Positions 7,348-15,008 of a DNA stretch of 64,000 nt are shown one piece after another; the stretch's first letter is position 1, and each line of letters opens with the position of its first letter. The notes beneath the pieces are model-generated. The model searched no databases. It was not told the DNA's origin and was given only the letters and a program-made list of their open reading frames with translations. The position numbers and the translations under genes are program-made. The stretch comes from Lentzea flava (GTDB lineage: Bacteria; Actinomycetota; Actinomycetes; Mycobacteriales; Pseudonocardiaceae), in the NCBI RefSeq assembly GCF_014648475.1, contig NZ_BMRE01000032.1, forward strand, positions 32,591 to 96,590, read 5' to 3'.

Positions 7348-8502
7348 ATGACCGAACCCGCGGAAGTGGAGACCACCGGCCGGTTCCTGGTGCTGCTGCA
7401 GGAGGACGCCGTCGAGGAGGGGGTGGCCGAGCTCGGCGCGATCGCCGGGTTCGACCCGAACAGCGGCGATCTGGACCCGGACACCGTCCAGGTGTTCCCC
7501 GAGCTGGGTGTCGCGGTCGTGTCCGCCGACCCGAACCTGCTGGCCGAGCTGAACGGCGCGGCGGAGCGTCCCGGCCCGGTCCAGATCGTCGAGCCGGAAC
7601 GCGTCGTGCACGCGTTCGACGCCGCACCGGCAGAAGACATCGAACCGGCGGCCGACGAGTCGGTCCTGACCTGGGGTTTGCAGGCGGTGGGCGCCGACGT
7701 CAGCACCGCGACCGGCAAGGGCGTCAAACTGGCCGTCCTCGACACCGGGTGGGAGAAGAACCACCCGGACTTCCAGGGCCGCTCGATCACCACGAAGTCG
7801 TTCATCACCGGTGAGGACGTGCAGGACGGCCACGGCCACGGCACGCACTGCATCGGCACGTCGGCGGGCCCGCGCAAGCCGGCCACCCTGCCGGGCTACG
7901 GCGTCGCCCACGAAGCCGAGATCTTCGCGGGCAAGGTCCTGTCCAACGCGGGCTCCGGCTCCGACGGCGGCATCCTCGCGGGCATCGACTGGGCCGTGGC
8001 CAACGGCTGCGCGGTCATCTCGATGTCCCTGGGCGCCGACGTCCCGGCGGGCACGCCGTACTCGCAGATCTACGAGACCGTGGCCCAGCGCGCCATGGCC
8101 AAGGGCACCCTGATCATCGCCGCGGCGGGCAACGCGTCCATGCGCCCGGCCAAGATCGCACCCGTGGGCCACCCGGCCCGCTGCCCGTCCATCATCGCCG
8201 TGGCCGCCATCGACGTGAACCGCGCCATCGCGCAGTTCTCGTCCGGCAGCGCCGACAAGATCGGTCAGATCGACGTCTGCGCACCGGGAGTGGACGTCTA
8301 CTCGTCCTTCAAGCTCCCGGAGAAGTACCGCCGCCTGCGCGGCACGTCCATGGCCACCCCGCACGTCTCGGGCGTCGCGGTCCTGATCGCCGAGAAGACC
8401 GGCGCACGGGGCTTCGAGCTGTGGGCCCGCCTGGTCGGCACCGCGCTGCGGCTCCCGCTGCCGTCCACCGACATCGGCACCGGGCTCGTTCAGGCGCCAT
8501 GA
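7348..8502 (+). CDS. S8 family serine peptidase (subtilase), no signal peptide
   Basis: 384 residues. The catalytic triad is clear: Asp132 in AVLDTG, His164 in GHGTH and Ser334 in GTSMATPH, with the oxyanion Asn262 in AAAGN. The first about 100 residues look like a diverged I9-type propeptide region (FLVLLQEDAVEEGVAELGA and VQIVEPERVV). No signal peptide or transmembrane segment is visible, so it probably acts in the cytoplasm, unlike classic secreted subtilisins. Its last codon overlaps the ATG of the next gene (ATGA), which encodes a small I9-like protein that may chaperone or inhibit it. Confidence 0.9.
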   Translation: MTEPAEVETTGRFLVLLQEDAVEEGVAELGAIAGFDPNSGDLDPDTVQVFPELGVAVVSADPNLLAELNGAAERPGPVQIVEPERVVHAFDAAPAEDIEPAADESVLTWGLQAVGADVSTATGKGVKLAVLDTGWEKNHPDFQGRSITTKSFITGEDVQDGHGHGTHCIGTSAGPRKPATLPGYGVAHEAEIFAGKVLSNAGSGSDGGILAGIDWAVANGCAVISMSLGADVPAGTPYSQIYETVAQRAMAKGTLIIAAAGNASMRPAKIAPVGHPARCPSIIAVAAIDVNRAIAQFSSGSADKIGQIDVCAPGVDVYSSFKLPEKYRRLRGTSMATPHVSGVAVLIAEKTGARGFELWARLVGTALRLPLPSTDIGTGLVQAP

Positions 8503-8720
8503 CCACTTCGGTGGACCAGGTGATGGTGTCCGTGACCGAAGGCAGCCTCCCGCAGGTCCTCGACGACCTGCGGGAGGCGGGCCTGGTGGTGGACACCGTC
8601 CTGGAGGCGCTGGGCGTGGTGACCGGCACCGTCGAGGTCCGCGCGATCCCGTCGCTGCGTTCGGTGCCCGGTGTCCTGGACGTCGAACGGCAGTGGCGCG
8701 TGCAGCTCCCGCCGTACTGA
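8499..8720 (+). CDS. small I9-propeptide-like protein coupled to the subtilase
   Basis: 73 residues, ATGA overlap with the subtilase stop. The pattern QVMVSVTEGSLPQVLDDLRE, then a helix, then LGVVTGTVEVRAIPSLRSVP and a C-terminal DVERQWRVQL matches the beta-alpha-beta-beta-alpha-beta plan of peptidase inhibitor I9 domains. Similar short proteins beside subtilases are often mislabelled as ketohydroxyglutarate aldolase in databases. A role as a stand-alone inhibitor or folding chaperone for the upstream protease is inferred from fold pattern and coupling. Confidence 0.6.
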   Translation: MTTSVDQVMVSVTEGSLPQVLDDLREAGLVVDTVLEALGVVTGTVEVRAIPSLRSVPGVLDVERQWRVQLPPY

Positions 8721-8752
8721 CTAGGCTCTGCGCTGACCCCATTCACGTCTGA

Positions 8753-8768
8753 TCGAACACGTGTTCTA
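8753..8768. promoter_or_regulatory. LexA (SOS) box-like palindrome
   Basis: TCGAAC-ACGT-GTTCTA matches the actinobacterial LexA consensus TCGAAC-N4-GTTCGA at 11 of 12 arm positions. Its right arm overlaps a TAGGAT -10-like hexamer (8767-8772), the expected place for repression. It lies 45 bp before the GTG of the next gene. LexA binding is inferred, not shown. Confidence 0.5.
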
Positions 8769-8813
8769 GGATGTGCGCGGGGTCACGTCGTTGCGCAGAG
8801 AGGAAACCTGATC

Positions 8814-9266
8814 GTGTCGGACACGCTCACCGAGGTGCAGGCAGTCGAGGAGACCGTCGTGGAGGAGACTCCGGCGCCGGCCCCCGAGGCCGAGGCTGCG
8901 AAGCCGGTCGAGGCTCCCAAGGCTGAGACGCCGAAGGCTGAGGCCCCCAAGGCCGAGAAGCCGAAGGCCGCCCGCGCCAAGAGCACGGCGAAGAAGACCC
9001 GCACCGTCGAGCTCACGCTCACGGTGACCGGTACCGCCGAGGGTGAATGGCAGGCCGACCTGGTCCACGGCACGCAGCGCGTGGTGTCGGGCCTCGTCAT
9101 CCCGGCCATCGCGGTGGCCAAGGCGGCGAAGGAACTGCACTCCGACATCGCGGAGGGCATCGAAACGGTGCTCGAGGCGGCGCGCGACCAGCACCGCACC
9201 CGCATGGAGGAGCTGGAGGCCGAGCTGGCCAGGGTGAAGGCCCAGCTCGCCGAGCTCTCCGAGTAA
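8814..9266 (+). CDS. Ala/Pro/Lys-rich protein with conserved C-terminal domain (DUF6319-like)
   Basis: 150 residues, GTG start after AGAGAGGA. The first 65 residues are low complexity: an acidic stretch, then tandem APKAE/TPKAE/KPKAA units and a basic ARAKSTAKK segment, like histone-H1 tails. The second half, VELTLTVTGTAEGEWQADL and VVSGLVIPAIAVAKAAKEL, ends in an amphipathic helix (RMEELEAELARVKAQL) that could form a coiled coil. I recall this C-terminal half as DUF6319, with limited confidence. The basic tail suggests nucleic-acid or wall contact. The LexA-like box upstream hints at damage control. Confidence 0.6.
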   Translation: MSDTLTEVQAVEETVVEETPAPAPEAEAAKPVEAPKAETPKAEAPKAEKPKAARAKSTAKKTRTVELTLTVTGTAEGEWQADLVHGTQRVVSGLVIPAIAVAKAAKELHSDIAEGIETVLEAARDQHRTRMEELEAELARVKAQLAELSE

Positions 9267-9273
9267 CACCTGA

Positions 9274-9328
9274 AACGATGAACGGCGCTTTTGTGCACCT
9301 GGAGTGCACAAAAGCGCCGTTCATCGTT
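9274..9328. terminator. 25-bp perfect hairpin between convergent genes
   Basis: Arms 9274-9298 and 9304-9328 are perfectly complementary over 25 bp with a 5-nt loop CTGGA. It sits between the stop of the plus-strand gene at 9266 and the stop of the minus-strand gene at 9328, so it can terminate both. No long U-tract follows. A second element with the same 23+5+23 core geometry is at 61138-61188. Confidence 0.75.
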
Positions 9329-10299
9329 CAGCGCGACGGGTCCAGCAGGAGCTTGCCCGCGGTCTTGCGGGAGCGCAGGTCCTCGTGCGCCTGCCGGATC
9401 TCGCCCATGCCGTACTCCCCGCCGGGAACCGCCTTCAGCTTGCCGTCGACGACGAGCTGGAACAGTTCGGCCATCGCGCGGTGGGCGAGGGTGCCGTGCT
9501 CAGCGTCCCGCACCTTCAGGGCGTGTGGCAGCCACATACCCGCAACGGTCGTGGAGTGCACGAGCAGCGCCCCGAGGTCGACCGGCTTCGGCCTTTCCCG
9601 CGAGGCCATGCCATAAAACGCAAGCCGCCCGAACGGAGCCAGCGCCACCAGCGACTGGTCAGTGGTAGCCCCTCCCGTCATGTCCAGCACGATGTCGACG
9701 CGCCGTCCGTTGTTCGCCTCGATCAGCGCGGCGGTCATGTCCTCGGCGCGCGAGTCGATCGCCACGTCCGCACCGAGGTCCAGCGCCAGCTTCCGCTTGT
9801 CGTCGGAGGAAGCGGTGGCGATGACGCGCCCGGCTCCCCACAGCTTGGCCAGCTGCACGGCGATCGTGCCGACACCACCGGCGGCGGCGTGCACGACGAC
9901 CGACTCGCCGGGCTCCAGGTGAGTCGACTTCCGCAGCAGCAGCCAGGCCGTCGCGCCCTGCACGATCAACGACAGCGCCGTGAGGTCGTCCACGCCGTCC
10001 GGCACGTCGAACGTCGTCAACGCCGGCGCGACAGCCTTTTCCGCGTAGCCGCCGGAGTTCTTGGTGAGCGCGACGACACGACGCCCGTCCTCGGTGGTGC
10101 CGACGACTTCACCGCCCGGCACGAGCGGCAGCGTCATCTTCGCCAGGTAGGAGTTCTCCGCCTGGTGCGTGTCCGCGTAGTTGAGCCCGGCGCGCGAGAC
10201 GTTGATCAGCACCTCGCCCTCGCCCGGTACCGGATCGGGCAGCTCCACCTGCTGAAGCACCTCGGGCCCACCGAACTCGGTGATCTGGATGGCACGCAC
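9328..10299 (-). CDS. zinc-independent quinone oxidoreductase (MDR/zeta-crystallin type)
   Basis: 323 residues. It has a GroES-like N-terminal fold (AIQITEFGGPEVLQQVELPD and GLNYADTHQAENSY) and the Rossmann motif VHAAAGGVGTIAVQLAKLWG. No catalytic-zinc ligands are seen, matching NADPH:quinone reductase or Qor-type enzymes. The GTG at 10299 follows AAGGAGAGCTGAC. It starts 1 nt after the stop of the SDR gene, so the two form an operon. The substrate is unknown; the neighbourhood of acyl-CoA genes suggests lipid or aldehyde redox work. Confidence 0.87.
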   Translation of the reverse strand: MRAIQITEFGGPEVLQQVELPDPVPGEGEVLINVSRAGLNYADTHQAENSYLAKMTLPLVPGGEVVGTTEDGRRVVALTKNSGGYAEKAVAPALTTFDVPDGVDDLTALSLIVQGATAWLLLRKSTHLEPGESVVVHAAAGGVGTIAVQLAKLWGAGRVIATASSDDKRKLALDLGADVAIDSRAEDMTAALIEANNGRRVDIVLDMTGGATTDQSLVALAPFGRLAFYGMASRERPKPVDLGALLVHSTTVAGMWLPHALKVRDAEHGTLAHRAMAELFQLVVDGKLKAVPGGEYGMGEIRQAHEDLRSRKTAGKLLLDPSR

Positions 10300-10300
10300 G

Positions 10301-11101
10301 TCAGCTCTCCTTGAGCGCGATCGAAATGGGGTCCTTCTTGGCGGCCTCGACCCGCGAGCCGTCGGCGGCGCGCGGCCCTGGCGGGTTGCGGAACGCGAAC
10401 GGCTCCGACTCCCGGCCGGACTGCACGAACCACGCCTCGCCGGTGCCCGAACCCTCCACAATGGACATGAACGCGTCCACCACGGCGGACACGGGCAGGA
10501 TCGGCATGCCGATGTCCTCCAGCGTCGACCGCAGCGGTGTGATGATGTTGGTGTCCGCGAACGCCGGGCAGAGCGCGTTCACCCGGATGTCCGAGTACGC
10601 ACCGGCCAGCGCACGGACCAGGCCGACCACAGCAGCCTTGTTGGCGCCGTAAACCGGATCGCCCGGCATCGGCATGAGGCCGGCCATCGACGCCGTGGCG
10701 ATGATCTGACCGCCGCGCTTCTGCAGTTCGGGCAACGCGGCGTGCACGCCGTAGACGACGCCATCGAGGTTGATGGCCATCGCACGGCGGTAGCGCTCGA
10801 CGTCGAAGTCGTCGCCCAACGAGCATCCCGTGCCGATGCCCGCGTTCAGGAACGCGATGTCGAGCCCACCGAACTCGCGCACGGCGGTCTCCACCGCGGC
10901 GGCCGAGTCGGCGGGCTGCGTCACGTCGCAGCGCACGAACACGCCACCGACCTCGTCGGCGACGACTTTGCCCTGGTCAGCGTCGATGTCCGCGACGACG
11001 ACACGAACCCCGAGCGAAGCCAGGCGCCGGGCGGACGCGGCACCGATGCCGTTCGATCCACCGGTGATGAGTGCGACCTTGCCGGTGAGTTCCACGGGCA
11101 T
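10301..11101 (-). CDS. short-chain dehydrogenase/reductase
   Basis: 266 residues. The cofactor motif is TGGSNGIGAASARRL, then LNAGIG, SMAGL, and an active-site region YGANKAAVVGLVRAL (Tyr and Lys of the YxxxK pair). The C-terminal 25 residues (ending AAKKDPISIALKES) extend past a normal SDR core. The ATG at 11101 is preceded by GAGGAGG. It is divergent from the fabG-maoC pair, so the shared 165-bp region may control both. The substrate is unknown. Confidence 0.87.
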   Translation of the reverse strand: MPVELTGKVALITGGSNGIGAASARRLASLGVRVVVADIDADQGKVVADEVGGVFVRCDVTQPADSAAAVETAVREFGGLDIAFLNAGIGTGCSLGDDFDVERYRRAMAINLDGVVYGVHAALPELQKRGGQIIATASMAGLMPMPGDPVYGANKAAVVGLVRALAGAYSDIRVNALCPAFADTNIITPLRSTLEDIGMPILPVSAVVDAFMSIVEGSGTGEAWFVQSGRESEPFAFRNPPGPRAADGSRVEAAKKDPISIALKES

Positions 11102-11160
11102 CTGCCTCCTCGCTGAGACCACTCTGAGCTGACTCGATTGACGACGATCTGGGCAACATT

Positions 11161-11173
11161 CCGACCAGTCGGT
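11161..11173. promoter_or_regulatory. CCGAC-CA-GTCGG inverted repeat
   Basis: CCGACCAGTCGG with a flanking T resembles common TetR-family operators of the ACCGAC-N2-GTCGGT kind. It lies in the region between the divergent SDR and fabG genes, 50 bp from the CTAAGC operator. The TetR gene at 12456-13031 is a candidate binder; this is inference. Confidence 0.35.
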
Positions 11174-11222
11174 ATGGTCGTCCGCACAGCGCTGGACGTC
11201 AAGCGGACTGATAGGTACGTTA

Positions 11223-11238
11223 CTAAGCGCTTGCTTAG
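11223..11238. promoter_or_regulatory. CTAAGC-N4-GCTTAG operator (site 1 of 4)
   Basis: The perfect inverted repeat CTAAGC-GCTT-GCTTAG lies 28 bp before the fabG start. The same motif occurs twice before the TetR gene at 28108 and once, with one mismatch, before the acyl-CoA carboxylase gene. It is therefore a probable operator of that TetR regulator. Confidence 0.65.
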
Positions 11239-11266
11239 CTCACCATCCCCCAACGAAGGAGGACCC

Positions 11267-12019
11267 GTGGCCGACAGGGTTGCCATCGTCACCGGCGCGG
11301 CTCGCGGTATCGGTGCCGCCGTCGCCCAGCGTCTCGCCGCGGACGGCCTGGCCGTCGCGTTGCTCGACCTCGACGAGCAGGGCGTGCTCGACGGCGCCGA
11401 CAAGATCGTCGCGGGCGGTGGGCGCGCCATCGGCCTCAAGGTCGACGTCTCCGACGAGGAGCAGGTCAACGCCGCGGTGGCGCAGGTCGCCGAGAAGCTC
11501 GGCCCGCCGACCGTGCTGATCAACAACGCCGGTGTGCTGCGCGACAACCTGCTGTTCAAGATGACCGTGAGCGACTGGGACACGGTCATGAACGTGCACC
11601 TGCGCGGCGCGTTCCTGATGAGCAAGGCCGTCCAGGCCTACCAGACGAAGGAGGGCTGGGGCCGCATCGTCAACCTGTCGAGCACGAGCGCGCTCGGCAA
11701 CCGCGGCCAGGCCAACTACTCCGCCGCCAAGGCCGGTCTGCAGGGCTTCACCAAGACCCTCGCGATCGAGCTCGGCAAGTTCGGCGTCACGGTCAACGCG
11801 ATCGCGCCCGGCTTCATCGCCACCGAGATGACCAAGGCGACGGCCGAGCGCATGAAGATCTCGTTCGAGGACCTGGTGAACGGTGCCGCGCAGACGATCC
11901 CGGTCGCGCGCGTCGGCCAGCCAGAGGACATCGCGCACACCGCGTCGTTCCTCGTCAGCGAAGGCGCCGGGTTCGTGTCCGGCCAGGTCATCTACGTCGC
12001 CGGCGGACCGAAGGACTGA
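11267..12019 (+). CDS. FabG-like 3-oxoacyl-(ACP/CoA) reductase, SDR
   Basis: 250 residues, GTG at 11267 preceded by AAGGAGGACCC. It has TGAARGIGAAVAQRL, VLINNAGVLRDNLLFKM, catalytic Ser in NLSSTSALGN, and YSAAKAGLQGFTKTLA. The strong match in NNAGVLRDNLLFKM points to the FabG/HSD10 group. It is followed after 3 bp by a MaoC hydratase, so the pair would interconvert 3-oxoacyl, 3-hydroxyacyl and enoyl thioesters. An upstream CTAAGC operator links it to the acyl-CoA degradation regulon, which favours CoA thioesters over ACP substrates. Confidence 0.88.
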   Translation: MADRVAIVTGAARGIGAAVAQRLAADGLAVALLDLDEQGVLDGADKIVAGGGRAIGLKVDVSDEEQVNAAVAQVAEKLGPPTVLINNAGVLRDNLLFKMTVSDWDTVMNVHLRGAFLMSKAVQAYQTKEGWGRIVNLSSTSALGNRGQANYSAAKAGLQGFTKTLAIELGKFGVTVNAIAPGFIATEMTKATAERMKISFEDLVNGAAQTIPVARVGQPEDIAHTASFLVSEGAGFVSGQVIYVAGGPKD

Positions 12020-12022
12020 TCG

Positions 12023-12475
12023 ATGCGCGTATTCGAAGGCGTTGACGAGCTCGCCGCCGCGAAGGGCGAGCACCTCGGTTTCGGCGAGTGGCACGAGATC
12101 ACGCAGGAGCAGGTCAACCTGTTCGCCGACGCGACGCTCGACCACCAGTGGATCCACATCGACGTCGAGAAGGCGAAGAAGGGCCCGTTCGGCGGCCCGG
12201 TGGCGCACGGCTACCTGACGCTCTCGCTGGTGCCGTACCTGGTGCGCGACGTCTACACCGTCAAGAACATCAAGATGGGCGTCAACTACGGCAGCAACAA
12301 GGTCCGCTTCCCGCAGCCGGTGCTCGTGGGCGCCAGGGTGCGCGGCGGCGTCGAGCTGCTCGACGTCTCGGACATCGCGCTGGGCAAGCAGCTCGTGACC
12401 AAGGTCGTCATCGAGATCGAGGGCAGCGACAAGCCCGCGTGCGTCGCCGAGATCGTCAGCGTGATTGTGCCCTGA
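12023..12475 (+). CDS. MaoC family enoyl hydratase/dehydratase
   Basis: 150 residues with a hot-dog fold. The hydratase-2 motif is DATLDHQWIHIDVEKAKKG followed by FGGPVAHGYLTLSL, with the catalytic Asp/His pair in DHQWIHID. It acts on enoyl- or 3-hydroxyacyl-CoA thioesters in the cytoplasm. It is in an operon 3 bp behind the FabG-like reductase. Its last 20 bp overlap the 3' end of the convergent TetR gene. Confidence 0.88.
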   Translation: MRVFEGVDELAAAKGEHLGFGEWHEITQEQVNLFADATLDHQWIHIDVEKAKKGPFGGPVAHGYLTLSLVPYLVRDVYTVKNIKMGVNYGSNKVRFPQPVLVGARVRGGVELLDVSDIALGKQLVTKVVIEIEGSDKPACVAEIVSVIVP

Positions 12476-13031
12476 CCGAGTGGATCAGCAGATCCGCGTA
12501 GTGCTCAGCCAGCCGCCCGGCCGGGATCTCCCCGTCCGGGCGGTACCACGTGCCCAGGTGGTGCAACGACCCGAAGAAGTAGTGCGTGGCGAGGTCCGCG
12601 GGCACGTCGTCGCGGAACGTCCCGTCCCGCTGCCCCTCCTCGATCAGACCGCGGAACTTCTCGTGGTACCGCCGCCGTTCCGCCCGCACTTCCTTCTGCT
12701 TCTCGGCCGACAGGTGGTCGATCGAGCGGAAGAACACCTTGGCGGCGTCGAAGTTGTCCACACTGGTGACGATCACGTCGATGGCCGCCTCGCGCAGCCG
12801 TTCGGTGATCGGCCCCGCACCTCCCGCGATCTTGTCGAGCCGTTCGGTCTGCATGCGCAGCAACCGCCCGTAGATCTCGTGCAGCAGGTCGTCCTTCGAC
12901 CCGAAGTAGTGGTACATCGCGCCTTTGGTGACACCGGCGCGCTCCACGATCTCCTGCACGGCGACGCGTTCGTACCCCTTGTCCGCGAAGAGGCTGGTAG
13001 CGGCGTCGATCAGTCTTTCAGGCACGGTCAC
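12456..13031 (-). CDS. TetR/AcrR family transcriptional regulator
   Basis: 191 residues. The N-terminal HTH reads ERLIDAATSLFADKGYERVA, VQEIVERAGVTKGAMYHYF and GSKDDLLHEIYGRLL. The helical ligand domain has SVDNFDAAKVFFRSIDHLS, and a C-terminal TetR_C region LATHYFFGSLHHLGTWYRP of the kind seen in fatty-acid regulators (KstR-like). The start is uncertain: GTG at 13031 or GTG at 13025, both after GGGAGG. It converges with maoC and is divergent from DUF2855 (39 bp gap). It may bind the CCGAC-CA-GTCGG site. Confidence 0.85.
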   Translation of the reverse strand: MTVPERLIDAATSLFADKGYERVAVQEIVERAGVTKGAMYHYFGSKDDLLHEIYGRLLRMQTERLDKIAGGAGPITERLREAAIDVIVTSVDNFDAAKVFFRSIDHLSAEKQKEVRAERRRYHEKFRGLIEEGQRDGTFRDDVPADLATHYFFGSLHHLGTWYRPDGEIPAGRLAEHYADLLIHSVRAQSR

Positions 13032-13069
13032 GACCGGAGCGTACCTCCCGACCAAGGAGAATCCTGGCA

Positions 13070-14119
13070 ATGATCAGTCGCTGGACCGTCGTCGTCGACC
13101 GCGACGACCTCACCAAAACCGAAGTCCTGCACGACGAACTCTCCCCCGAGCTCGGCGACTGCGAGGTGCTGCTCCGCGTCGACCGCGTCGGCCTCACCGC
13201 CAACAACGTCACCTACGGCGTGATCGGCGACCTCATCGGCTACTGGAAGTTCTTCCCGGTTTCCGCCGACGGCCGCGGCGTCATCCCGCTGTGGGGCTTC
13301 GCCGACGTCGTCGACTCCACATTGGACGCCCTTCCGCCCGGCACCCGCGTCTACGGCTACCTGCCGATGTCGAGCCACCTCGTCGTGCGCGCTCGCCTGA
13401 CCTCGTCGGGCTTCGTCGACACGGCCGACCACCGCGCCCCGCTCCCGGCCGTCTACAACAGCTACCTGGTGACGTCGACGGACCCGGCGTACGACCCGCA
13501 GCAGGAAGACCTCCAGGTCCTCTACCGCCCGCTGTTCATGACGTCGTTCCTGCTCGCCGACCAACTGGCGGACAACGACTTCTACGGCGCCCGCACCGTC
13601 GTGATCTCCTCCGCCTCCAGCAAGACGGCGTTCGGCACGGCCCAGTGCCTGCGCGGTTCCGGCGTGCGGCTGGTGGGCCTGACCTCATCGCGCAACGTCG
13701 GCTTCACGGAAAGCTTGGGCCTCTACGACACCGTGCTGCCCTACGACGCCGCAGTGGACGTCGAACCTTCGGTGTACCTGGACTTCAGCGGCTCTGCCGA
13801 CCTGCGCTCGACCCTGCACGACCGGCTCGGCGCCTCGCTGGTGAAGGACATCTCGATCGGCCTCACCCAGCAGAAGGCCTCCGCGGACCCGCGCTCGCAG
13901 TTCTTCTTCGCGCCGGACCAGCTCCGCAAGCGCGCCGCCGACTGGGGGCAGGACGGCTTCGGGCAGCGCTTCGGTGCGGCTTGGCGCGCCTTCACCGCTC
14001 AGGCCGGTGAGTGGGTGGGGATCGCGCAGCACAGCGGGCCGGACGAGTTGGTCGAGGTGTGGCAGTCCGTGCTGGCGGGCAAAACGGACCCGAGCACGGC
14101 CGACGTGATCACCTTCTGA
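13070..14119 (+). CDS. DUF2855 family protein
   Basis: 349 residues. It has the DUF2855 pattern: RVDRVGLTANNVTYGVIGD, YWKFFPV, WGFADVV, YGYLPMSSHLVV, and later VVISSASSKTAFGTAQCLR, a nucleotide-binding Rossmann-like stretch. The layout resembles medium-chain dehydrogenases without zinc ligands. No function is established. The ATG at 13070 is divergent from the TetR gene, which probably controls it. Its 3' end overlaps the convergent 112-residue gene by 11 bp. Confidence 0.85.
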   Translation: MISRWTVVVDRDDLTKTEVLHDELSPELGDCEVLLRVDRVGLTANNVTYGVIGDLIGYWKFFPVSADGRGVIPLWGFADVVDSTLDALPPGTRVYGYLPMSSHLVVRARLTSSGFVDTADHRAPLPAVYNSYLVTSTDPAYDPQQEDLQVLYRPLFMTSFLLADQLADNDFYGARTVVISSASSKTAFGTAQCLRGSGVRLVGLTSSRNVGFTESLGLYDTVLPYDAAVDVEPSVYLDFSGSADLRSTLHDRLGASLVKDISIGLTQQKASADPRSQFFFAPDQLRKRAADWGQDGFGQRFGAAWRAFTAQAGEWVGIAQHSGPDELVEVWQSVLAGKTDPSTADVITF

Positions 14120-14447
14120 CGAGGGCCTCCTCGATTCCCTCGAGATGGCAGATCTCCGACGGCCCCAGGGAGGCCACCGGTATCTCGAACACCGGCGCGA
14201 CATCGTCACGTGTCATCGACCGCGGATCCAGGATCTCCCCGATCGCGTTCAGCTGAGCCTCCCGCGTCACCGAGTTCTCCTCGTGGCAGGCCATGACCGA
14301 GAGGACGCGAACGACCACCCTGGCCTCCAGCGGGTCGAACGACCGCGACCAGTCGCAGACGTTCTCGGTCCCTTCCTCCCGCACCTCCGGGATCGCCGAG
14401 GTGATCTTCGCGATCAGCCCCGCGAGCTCGGGACGACCGATGCTCAT
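14109..14447 (-). CDS. hypothetical protein coupled to exonuclease
   Basis: 112 residues, not recognised. It is mostly helical: LAGLIAKITSAIPEVREEG, DWSRSFDPLEARVVVRVLSV, ENSVTREAQLNAIGEIL. Cys31 and Cys54 are present but no metal motif. The ATG overlaps the stop of the DEDDh exonuclease gene (ATGA), so the two are translationally coupled. It could be a subunit or regulator of the nuclease; an immunity-type role is only a guess. Confidence 0.6.
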   Translation of the reverse strand: MSIGRPELAGLIAKITSAIPEVREEGTENVCDWSRSFDPLEARVVVRVLSVMACHEENSVTREAQLNAIGEILDPRSMTRDDVAPVFEIPVASLGPSEICHLEGIEEALVRR

Positions 14448-14986
14448 CTGGCGAGCAGCCCGGCCAGCAGGCCGGCGATGTTGTAGGCGTCGTCGTGCCC
14501 CCGGTGGTGCGTACCGTCGAGCCGATGCCCGGCGATGCGCACCGCCTCGGCCATCCCGACCTCCCGCGGCAACCTGTGCATCAACGCGAAGAGCGTCTTC
14601 ACGTTGACGTGCCGCGGCCCGAACGGATACCGCACCCCGAAGTCTGCGCATTGCCGCTCGAACATCTTCCGGTCGTAGTCCCCGTACGACGCCCAAACCC
14701 GACGCTCCGACCGGAACTCCTTCCGCAGCACCGCACACGCCTCGGCGAACGACACCCCGGACGACACCTGCTCCTGCGCCAACGTGGTCAGCCGAGTGCA
14801 GAATGGACTCACAGACGACCGCGACGGCCGCACCAGAACGCTGCGCCGCTCCCCGCGCACACCAGTGGCCACCTCGACCGGGCACACCCCGATCTCGATG
14901 ATCTCCGACACCTCACCGGCGGGCGGAGACCCTTCCCAGCACGTCGACTCCACGTCGACGACCAGCACCTGATCCAACGAAATCAC
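14444..14986 (-). CDS. DEDDh 3'-5' exonuclease (KapD/DnaQ-like)
   Basis: 180 residues. The exonuclease motifs are in order: VVDVESTCW (ExoI, D-x-E), ASYGDYDRKMFERQC (ExoII, Asp), and GTHHRGHDDAYNIA (ExoIII, H-x4-D). ETSCW-type N-termini are typical of KapD and Eri-1-like enzymes acting on RNA or DNA 3' ends. It starts at the GTG at 14986. It overlaps the following 112-residue gene by 4 nt. The substrate is not known. Confidence 0.85.
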   Translation of the reverse strand: MISLDQVLVVDVESTCWEGSPPAGEVSEIIEIGVCPVEVATGVRGERRSVLVRPSRSSVSPFCTRLTTLAQEQVSSGVSFAEACAVLRKEFRSERRVWASYGDYDRKMFERQCADFGVRYPFGPRHVNVKTLFALMHRLPREVGMAEAVRIAGHRLDGTHHRGHDDAYNIAGLLAGLLAR

Positions 14987-15008
14987 GTGCCGATCGTCCC
15001 CGACGCGT

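Noticed and set aside
8919..8988. Short tandem repeats, possible CRISPR or microsatellite
   Set aside because: They encode the APKAE-type units of a real protein; spacing follows codons and there are no spacers.
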